A stretch of DNA of 64,000 nucleotides from Yinghuangia sp035454725. GTDB taxonomy: Bacteria; Actinomycetota; Actinomycetes; Streptomycetales; Streptomycetaceae. The position numbers were made by a program, and so were the translations under genes. Shown piece after piece: positions 41,785 through 48,369 of this stretch; position 1 is the stretch's first letter; every line of letters starts with the position of its first letter. Under the pieces are notes generated by a model. It searched no databases. It saw only the letters and a list, made by a program, of their open reading frames with translations, and was not told the DNA's origin. The stretch lies in assembly GCF_051388935.1 (NCBI RefSeq), contig NZ_JBPKBI010000013.1, positions 62,001 to 126,000 of the forward strand. The letters run 5' to 3'.

Positions 41785-42783
41785 GTGGGCCATGGACGAC
41801 GCCGTACCGCCGCGGCAGCCCTCACCGCGGCGATACTCGCCCTCGCGGCGTGCTCCTCCGACGACGGCGGTTCCGACGACCCCACCGGCACCCCCGCGAA
41901 CTCCGCGGGCGCCGGAGGAGCCGCAGCGCCCCCCGGAAACCCGGCACCCGCAGCCGTGCCGCCCCAAGCAGCCCCCGGTACGGGCGGCTCCTACTACGTG
42001 GCCCTGGGCGACTCGTACGCAGCGGGAGTCCGCATCCCGGAAACCGTCGCCGGCACCCCCGAGATGTGCAGCCGAAGCAACAGCAACTACCCGCACATCA
42101 CCGCGCGGAAGCTCGCCGTCCCCACCTTCACCGACGTCACCTGCGGAGGCGCCACCACGGGCGACCTGACCACTGCGCAGACCGGGCGCGTCGGCAACGG
42201 CCCGGCGCCCACCGCACAGTTCGACGCGCTTGGCCCGCAGACCAAACTCGTCACCCTCGGCATCGGCGGGAACGACATCGGCTTCAGCGAAATCGTCACC
42301 ACCTGCGTCCTCAACAGCGGCAGCACGACGTCGCCGACTCCCTGCAAGGACAAGTTCACCGAGAACGGCCAGGACGTCCTCTCCCAGCGCATCGGGGCCA
42401 CCGGCTCGAAAATCGACGCCGCCCTCCGAACGATCCGCGAGAAGTCACCGGGGGCCCGAATCCTGCTGGTCGGCTACCCCGCGATTCTTCCCGAGACCGG
42501 CAACGGCTGCCCGGCGCAACTTCCGCTCGCCGTCGGTGACCTCGGCTACCTCCGCGGCGTGCTCGACTCCCTCAACACGATGCTCGCCGAACGCGCCGCC
42601 GCCGGGAACGCCACATACGTCGACACCTACACCTCCGCGGTCGGCCACGACGTGTGCACTCCCGTCGGTACCAAATGGGTCGAAGGCCTCAACCCGCAGT
42701 CTCCGGCCGCGCAGGTCCACCCCAACGCCCTCGGACACGAAGGCATGGCCGCGGCGGTCATCGCGGTCGCCCGGCAGACCTGA
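41785..42783 (+). CDS. Secreted SGNH/GDSL-family lipase/esterase lipoprotein
   Basis: A 332-residue lipoprotein. The signal AAALTAAILALAACSS gives a lipobox cysteine; a Gly/Ala/Pro linker follows. Catalytic blocks: YYVALGDSYAAGVRIP (serine), VTCGGATTGDLT, VTLGIGGNDIGFSEI (Gly/Asn oxyanion hole), and VHPNALGHEGMAAAVIAV (His and nearby Asp). Similar to Streptomyces extracellular lipases with several disulphides. AAGGAG is eight bases before the GTG start. Confidence 0.88.
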   Translation: MGHGRRRTAAAALTAAILALAACSSDDGGSDDPTGTPANSAGAGGAAAPPGNPAPAAVPPQAAPGTGGSYYVALGDSYAAGVRIPETVAGTPEMCSRSNSNYPHITARKLAVPTFTDVTCGGATTGDLTTAQTGRVGNGPAPTAQFDALGPQTKLVTLGIGGNDIGFSEIVTTCVLNSGSTTSPTPCKDKFTENGQDVLSQRIGATGSKIDAALRTIREKSPGARILLVGYPAILPETGNGCPAQLPLAVGDLGYLRGVLDSLNTMLAERAAAGNATYVDTYTSAVGHDVCTPVGTKWVEGLNPQSPAAQVHPNALGHEGMAAAVIAVARQT

Positions 42784-42877
42784 ACCGACGTGAAGCCGTC
42801 CGAACCGATCTGAACCCGCGTACGGCAATCCGGCCGACCGGCCGCCGCGTCCCCCGCCGCCCGTAGGCTTGCCCACG

Positions 42878-45040
42878 ATGACCGACACCGCGGAGACGAC
42901 CGCCCCCGAGACCCCCGCCGAGCCCGTCACGGACACCGGCGCGAACACCGGCGCAGAAACCAGCCCGGAGACCGGCCCGGACGCCGGGCCCGCCGACACC
43001 ACCCGCGGGCCCGGCAACCGCCACGACCTCGGAGAGCTCCTCTCCGCCGCGGTCGGGGCGGTCGGCGGCACCGAACGGCCCGGCCAGATCCGCATGGCCG
43101 AGGCCGTCACCGGAGCCATCGCCCGCCGCGAACACCTCCTCGTCGAAGCGGGCACCGGCACCGGCAAATCCCTCGCCTACCTCGTCCCCGCGCTCTCCGG
43201 CCACCGCCGTGTCGTCGTCGCCACCGCCACCCTGGCCCTGCAACGCCAACTCGTCGAACGCGACCTCCCGCGCACCGTCGAAGCCCTCCACCCGCTGCTG
43301 CGCCGCCGCCCCACCTTCGCCACCCTCAAGGGCCGCAGCAACTACGTGTGCCTGCACCGCCTGCACGACGGGCCGCCCGACGACGCCGACGCGCTCTTCG
43401 ACCCGTCGCCCACGTCCCCCACCGGCCGCGACATCCTCCGCGTCCGCGACTGGGCCGACGACACCGAGACCGGCGACCGCGACGACCTCAGCCCCGGCGT
43501 CAACGACCGCGCCTGGGCCCAGGTCTCCGTCTCCTCCACCGAATGCCTCGGGGCGAGCAAATGCCCCTACGGCGAGGACTGCTTCGCCGAACGCGCCCGT
43601 GAGATCGCCAAGCAGTCCGACATCGTCGTCACCAACCACGCCCTCCTCGCCATCGACGCCCTCGAAGGCGCCCCCGTCCTGCCCGAACACGAAGTCCTCG
43701 TCGTCGACGAGGCCCACGAACTCGCCGCGCGCGTCACCTCCGTCGCCACCGACGACCTCACCATCGGCACCGTCGAACGCGCCGCCCGCCGCGCGGCGAA
43801 GCTCGCCAACGAGAAGGCCGTCGACGCACTGCAAGCCGCCGCCGAGGCGTACGCCCGGGCCATGAGCATGCGCGAACCCACCCGCCTCGCCGAACCCGAC
43901 CCCGAACTCGGCGACGCGCTCGTCTTGTTGCGCGACGGTGCCCGCGGCGTCATCACCTCCCTCGGCGAGGTCCGCGACAAATCCCTCACCGACGAGGACG
44001 CCGCCCGCCGCCAAGCCCTCGCCGCCGCGGAGGCCGTCCACGACACCTGCGAACGCATCCTGTCGGGCTCCCCGTACGACGTGCTGTGGATCGAACGCAA
44101 CGACCGTGTCGGCCCGTCACTGCGCATCGCCCCCCTCGCCGTCGCCGGCCTGCTGCGCGAATCGCTCTTCGCCGACCGGACCGTGGTCCTCACCTCGGCC
44201 ACCCTCAAGCTCGGCGGCGACTTCACCGGCGTGGCCCGCAACCTCGGCCTCCACCCGGAAGGCATGCTGCCCACCCCGGGAGAACCGGTGCCGGTCACCA
44301 GGCCGAACGCCAAAAAGGCCGCCCGAACCGAGGACATCACCGACGAAGGCGACGCCGAACTCGACGCCGAACTCGCCGCGTGGCGCTGCCTCGACGTCGG
44401 ATCGCCGTACGCGTACCCCAAGCAGGGCATCCTCTACGTCGCGAAACACCTCCCCCCGCCCGGCCGCGACGGCACGGCCCCCGCGACCTTCGACGAACTC
44501 GCCGAACTCATCGAATGCGCCGGGGGCCGCACCCTCGGGCTCTTCTCGTCCCGTCGCGCTGCGGAAGCCGCCACCGAGGCCATGCGCGAGCGTCTCGGCT
44601 TCCCGATCCTGTGCCAAGGCGACGACTCGCTCCCCGAACTGCTGAAGACCTTCGCCGGCGACACCGAGGCCTGCCTCTTCGGCACCCTGTCGCTGTGGCA
44701 GGGCGTCGACGTGCCCGGACCCGCGTGCCAGCTCGTCGTCATGGACCGCATCCCCTTCCCGCGCCCCGACGACCCCCTGATGAGCGCCCGCCAGCAAGCC
44801 GTCCAGGAGGCCGGTGGCAACGGCTTCATGGCCGTCGCCGCGACACACGCCGCGCTGCTCATGGCCCAGGGCGCCGGGCGCCTCATCCGCTCCGCCGACG
44901 ACCGGGGCGTCGTCGCGGTGCTCGACCCGCGGCTCGCCACTGCCCGCTACGGCGGGTTCTTCCGAGCCTCCATGCCCGACTTCTGGTACACCACCGACCG
45001 CAACCAGGTGCGGCGGTCCCTGGCGGCGATCAACGTCTGA
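42878..45040 (+). CDS. DinG/XPD-like ATP-dependent DNA helicase
   Basis: A 720-residue superfamily 2 helicase. N-terminal ~45 residues are Thr/Glu/Pro-rich. Motif I is LLVEAGTGTGKSLAYLVPAL, motif Ia VVVATATLALQRQLVERDLP. Cysteines in NYVCLHRL and ECLGASKCPYGEDCFAER can hold the iron-sulphur cluster typical of DinG/XPD. Motif II is VLVVDEAHELAARVTS, motif III TVVLTSATLKLGGDF, and the last motifs are LWQGVDVPGPACQLVVMDRI and QGAGRLIRSADDRGVVAVLD. Such helicases unwind recombination or R-loop structures. ATG 42878 chosen over an upstream TTG. lexA is normally close by, as here. Confidence 0.9.
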   Translation: MTDTAETTAPETPAEPVTDTGANTGAETSPETGPDAGPADTTRGPGNRHDLGELLSAAVGAVGGTERPGQIRMAEAVTGAIARREHLLVEAGTGTGKSLAYLVPALSGHRRVVVATATLALQRQLVERDLPRTVEALHPLLRRRPTFATLKGRSNYVCLHRLHDGPPDDADALFDPSPTSPTGRDILRVRDWADDTETGDRDDLSPGVNDRAWAQVSVSSTECLGASKCPYGEDCFAERAREIAKQSDIVVTNHALLAIDALEGAPVLPEHEVLVVDEAHELAARVTSVATDDLTIGTVERAARRAAKLANEKAVDALQAAAEAYARAMSMREPTRLAEPDPELGDALVLLRDGARGVITSLGEVRDKSLTDEDAARRQALAAAEAVHDTCERILSGSPYDVLWIERNDRVGPSLRIAPLAVAGLLRESLFADRTVVLTSATLKLGGDFTGVARNLGLHPEGMLPTPGEPVPVTRPNAKKAARTEDITDEGDAELDAELAAWRCLDVGSPYAYPKQGILYVAKHLPPPGRDGTAPATFDELAELIECAGGRTLGLFSSRRAAEAATEAMRERLGFPILCQGDDSLPELLKTFAGDTEACLFGTLSLWQGVDVPGPACQLVVMDRIPFPRPDDPLMSARQQAVQEAGGNGFMAVAATHAALLMAQGAGRLIRSADDRGVVAVLDPRLATARYGGFFRASMPDFWYTTDRNQVRRSLAAINV

Positions 45041-46090
45041 CCACACCTCTTCGTGACGCCCCGCCCGGCTCGGCGGCCGGGACGGGCACTCACCCACGGA
45101 TGCCGACCCGACGCGATCCGTATCCTCATACGCGCTCGCCGGACCGCGAGTATCGAGCGGGACGATGTGTTTTCAGTCAGAACCGCCGCCCCGCGAACAA
45201 CCGCCCCAGGGGCTCCAGCCGCGCCTCGTGTCAAACCCTGCCGGTGCCCGAGTCGGCCGGCACCCTCGGCGTGTGGCTGCACGAGCAGCGCGTCATCACG
45301 GGCACCCGGAGCATCGTCGCCCGGGACATCGCCGACGGGCCGTGGGGTCGGCAAGGTCACCGCACCCGTCGGCGGTTTCTGCGGCACGACGACGAAATTT
45401 CGCGCGGGACAGGAATAGCGCTGTACGGGCGGGAAGGCGCGTGTGACACCACCATCGCCGTCGACTTCGCCTCCGTGACCTCGCGGTGGGACAAGAAGAC
45501 CAAACGCGAAACCAGCACCGACGATTTTCGGACAGTGCACCCCGGGGTCGACGGAGAAACGTCGTCCTTTCCACCGCGACCGGCTTCTCCGGGCCACGAC
45601 ATCGAGGACGGACCCGAACGCTTGTCGTGGATTCCGTCCGAGCGGTTCGGCGTCTTCAACGGTTGCAACAGACGCACGCAGTGGCGGCGGAGCCGGACGG
45701 ATACGCGTCGATGAGGGCGCTCAGCGATTCTCCCGCGGTCATCGAGGTCGCGGACGAACGCGGCGAATATTTCGTGCGGCCTGCAACGACCGCAGCCAAA
45801 CGCGTGCGGGAAATCCGAGTGGGAATCCCGAGCCACGGCCCGGAAGGCAGCGTGGCGATCGACCAACCTCGGCGACGACGACATCGTCGGCCGACGCGAC
45901 ACCGGCATGCACGTGCCCGAACCGCCGGCGCCCCGGCAAGTTCGTGGCTTTCCGGCGCGAGGACCGATCAACGGCCGACGCCCAAAGCGTCAACGGCGAG
46001 GAAGGCTTCTGCTCGTCGTCGGCGCGGCCCAGTGGCGGGCCTGAGCACCACCTGATCGAGGTCAGCGGGGCGACGAGTCGGCGGTGACGG
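45041..46090. other. About 1 kb without a convincing gene, possibly decayed
   Basis: Between the helicase and the lexA side. Plus-strand frames at about 45271-45714 (starting VWLHEQRVITGTRS) and 45711-46055 (GEYFVRPATTAAKRV) have protein-like patches but no recognisable family, no ribosome site and inconsistent codon usage. This could be a frameshifted or degraded gene; the local GC is slightly lower around 45390-45420 and 45490-45530. Confidence 0.4.
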
Positions 46091-46110
46091 TGTTCACCCG
46101 ACCGGGACGG

Positions 46111-46184
46111 GGGGGGGGGGGGGGGGGGGGNNNNNNNNNNNNNNNNNNNNNNNNNNNNNNNNNNNNNNNNNNNNNNNNNNNNNN
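46111..46184. other. Poly-G plus 54 Ns: sequence gap with duplicated 20-bp flank
   Basis: GTTCACCCGACCGGGACGGG is present at 46092-46111 and again at 46185-46204, on both sides of about 20 G and 54 N. As at 36931, the second copy runs into a hairpin. Confidence 0.85.
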
Positions 46185-46200
46185 GTTCACCCGACCGGGA

Positions 46201-46230
46201 CGGGCGGGCACGCGACGGCGTGCCCGCCCG
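46201..46230. terminator. lexA terminator hairpin
   Basis: Perfect 12-bp stem CGGGCGGGCACG / CGTGCCCGCCCG with a CGACGG loop, 34 bases after the lexA stop on the reverse strand. Confidence 0.75.
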
Positions 46231-46263
46231 AGCCGAACGAACGGGGTGTGTTTGAAGCGGGGC

Positions 46264-47064
46264 TCAGACGCGCCGCATGACCGCCACGACCCGGCCCAGG
46301 ATGGTCGCGTCGTCGCCGGGGATCGGTTCGTACGCCGGGTTGTGCGGCATCAGCCAACGGTGCCCGTCACGGTGCCGCAGGCGCTTCACGGTCGCCTCGC
46401 CGTCGAGCATCGCCGCGACGATGTCGCCGTTCTCCGCGACCGGTTGGCGACGCACCGCGACATAGTCGCCGTCCATGATCGCGGCCTCGATCATCGAGTC
46501 GCCGCTGACCTTCAGCAGGAACACCTCGCCATCGCCGACCAACTGGCGGGGGAGCGGGAACACGTCCTCGATCGACTGCTCGGCGAGGATGGGTCCGCCC
46601 GCCGCGATGCGGCCGACGACCGGGACATACGACGCGGCCGGGCGCTCCGAGCCGTTCCCGTTGCTCGCCGGCGCGGTGGCGGTGCTTCCCGGCGCGGTGG
46701 CGAGGCGGCTGCCGTCGGGCGAACGGACTTCGTACGCGCGCGGGCGGTGCGGATCACGGCGCAAATAGCCCTTGCGCTCCAGGGCCATGAGCTGGTGTGC
46801 GACCGACGATGTGCTCGACAGGCCGACGGCTTCGCCGATCTCCCGCATGCTCGGCGGATAGCCGCGCGATTCGACCGACGCGCGGATCACCTCCAGAACG
46901 CGGGTCTGGCGCGGCGTCAGACCACTGGACCCGCGACGCGGCAGCGACCGCACCTGAGCCGGTTCCGACCTGTCCCCCCCGGGTGCGTCCGTTGCTGTCG
47001 CGGTGTTCCGGGCTGCACTGGCAAAGGCCGGGGGCTGGATGCCACCGGTGGCTTCTCCGGACAC
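46264..47064 (-). CDS. lexA: SOS repressor LexA
   Basis: A 266-residue repressor-peptidase controlling recA and itself. The winged helix-turn-helix is GLTPRQTRVLEVIRASVESR, GYPPSMREIGEAVGLSSTSS, VAHQLMALERKGYLRRDP. The cleavage site is in VGRIAAGGPILAEQSIEDVF (Ala-Gly), the catalytic serine in LKVSGDSMIEAAIMDGDYV and the lysine in DGEATVKRLRHRDG. A Thr/Ala/Ser/Asn linker of ~25 residues between domains and a ~45-residue N-terminal extension make it longer than E. coli LexA. The GTG at 47062-47064 has GAGGGG upstream; the frame is open to 47094. Confidence 0.95.
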   Translation of the reverse strand: MSGEATGGIQPPAFASAARNTATATDAPGGDRSEPAQVRSLPRRGSSGLTPRQTRVLEVIRASVESRGYPPSMREIGEAVGLSSTSSVAHQLMALERKGYLRRDPHRPRAYEVRSPDGSRLATAPGSTATAPASNGNGSERPAASYVPVVGRIAAGGPILAEQSIEDVFPLPRQLVGDGEVFLLKVSGDSMIEAAIMDGDYVAVRRQPVAENGDIVAAMLDGEATVKRLRHRDGHRWLMPHNPAYEPIPGDDATILGRVVAVMRRV

Positions 47065-47128
47065 GGGTTTCCCCTCTCGACGGATTACTCGCACACGGAG
47101 AACGGTAGCTGGGTTCGAAAGGTTGCGC

Positions 47129-47142
47129 CAAACACACGTTCG
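47129..47142. promoter_or_regulatory. SOS box of lexA
   Basis: On the reverse strand CGAACGTGTGTTTG matches CGAAC-N4-GTTCG at 9 of 10 defined positions. It is 65 bases upstream of the lexA GTG, consistent with autorepression. Confidence 0.7.
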
Positions 47143-47430
47143 AGTGAATTTGAGCTAATCCGCCTGCGACGGTCACTGTGGGCGTAGTAGTAAATCGTAC
47201 AGGTATTCGAGTCACGATATGCCTGGCGCCCGCCGCGCCGGCTCCCCGCCCGGCCTTTCCCCGGACCGCCCCGCCGGACCTCTTCGGCGACACGCCGCCG
47301 CCAGGCTGAATTTTCCCCGGCGCGGCCGGGGGTCCCCCGGCATGACCTGCGCCGATGACGAGAGGTTGCCCCGACGTCCCCGAGCGTCAGGGTGTCAGCT
47401 TGCGGCGCCACGGGCCGAGCTCTACGGTAG

Positions 47431-47446
47431 CCACTACATCTTGTGG
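47431..47446. promoter_or_regulatory. NrdR box 1
   Basis: CCACTACATCTTGTGG fits the 16-base NrdR consensus acaCwAtATaTwGtgt at most defined positions (C4, A6, A8, T9, T11, G13). Confidence 0.65.
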
Positions 47447-47462
47447 TCCCCGACAGGGAACT

Positions 47463-47478
47463 AACCCACAAGTTGTGG
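47463..47478. promoter_or_regulatory. NrdR box 2
   Basis: AACCCACAAGTTGTGG, a second NrdR-like box starting exactly 32 bases (three helical turns) after box 1, the usual tandem arrangement for cooperative NrdR binding. Confidence 0.6.
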
Positions 47479-47662
47479 TCGCCTTATATACCACATCCCG
47501 AAGCGCACCAAGCGACACCCCGCCGCGGTCACCCCGGCGAGGCCCTCGGAGAGAATCGCCGGGGCGCGGGAGGCGACCCTGCGGAACGACACCCCGCGCA
47601 CCTCCGTGCGCCCGGTGCCGCCCACAGTCACGGCAGAAAACTCAGGGGAGGACGAACCAGTC

Positions 47663-48250
47663 ATGCACTGCCCCTTCTGCCGACGGCCCGACAGCCGCGT
47701 CGTCGACAGCCGCACCACCGACGACGGCGCGGCCATCCGCCGCCGCCGCTCCTGCCCGGACTGCGGTCGCCGCTTCACCACCATCGAGTCCGCCTCGCTG
47801 ACCGTGGTCAAACGCAGCGGCGTCACCGAGCCCTTCAGCCGCGACAAGGTCGTCACCGGCGTCCGCAAGGCCTGCCAAGGCCGCCCCGTCACCGAAGACG
47901 CCCTCGCCCAACTCGGCCAACGCGTCGAGGAAGCCGTACGCGCCACCGGCTGCGCCGAACTCAGCACCCACGACGTCGGCCTCGCCATCCTCGGCCCCCT
48001 GCGCGAACTCGACGAAGTCGCTTATATGCGCTTTGCATCCGTTTATCGCGCGTTCGACACGCTTGAGGACTTCGAGTCCGAAATCGCCCTGCTGCGCACC
48101 GGTGTCACCGGTGACCTCGCCATCGCCCCCCCGCGGCCCGCCGGAGACAAGCCCCCCAAGCCCGGGGGATCGAATCCGGCCGCCGACGGCGGACCGCAGA
48201 AGCCGCACGACCCCCAGCCCGCGCCCGGCGCCGGGCCGCCAACAGGCTGA
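47663..48250 (+). CDS. nrdR: Ribonucleotide reductase repressor NrdR
   Basis: A 195-residue repressor. The zinc ribbon is MHCPFCRRPDSRVVDSR with RRRRSCPDCGRRFTTIE (C3, C6, C31, C34 region), followed by the ATP-cone (LTVVKRSGVTEPFSRDKVVT, VRKACQGRPVTEDALAQLG, YMRFASVYRAFDTLEDFESE), which senses dATP/ATP. The last ~40 residues are a Pro/Gly/Lys-rich tail absent from shorter NrdR proteins. GGGGAGGA lies before the ATG at 47663. Likely co-transcribed with nrdJ, and autoregulated through the two boxes upstream. Confidence 0.95.
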   Translation: MHCPFCRRPDSRVVDSRTTDDGAAIRRRRSCPDCGRRFTTIESASLTVVKRSGVTEPFSRDKVVTGVRKACQGRPVTEDALAQLGQRVEEAVRATGCAELSTHDVGLAILGPLRELDEVAYMRFASVYRAFDTLEDFESEIALLRTGVTGDLAIAPPRPAGDKPPKPGGSNPAADGGPQKPHDPQPAPGAGPPTG

Positions 48251-48369
48251 CGTTCACCGCAGCCCGCATACCGCACGACACACCAGGTGGAACGCGAACG
48301 ACGAACCACCCGATCGGGCATGCCGGAATCCCCGACGGTGCCCTCGGCGTTGTTCAGGAGGAGATACGT

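Larger units (their letters stand above)
47065..47662. promoter_or_regulatory. Divergent lexA / nrdR control region
   Basis: Nearly 600 bases holding the lexA SOS box, an AT-rich segment near 47140-47220, two NrdR boxes and a TATATA element at about 47485 that could be the nrdR -10 region. No gene seen inside. Confidence 0.7.

Noticed and set aside
48251..48369. Cobalamin riboswitch upstream of nrdJ
   Set aside because: The 119-base gap is too short for a full B12 riboswitch and shows no B12-box-like segment. NrdR boxes upstream of nrdR explain the regulation.
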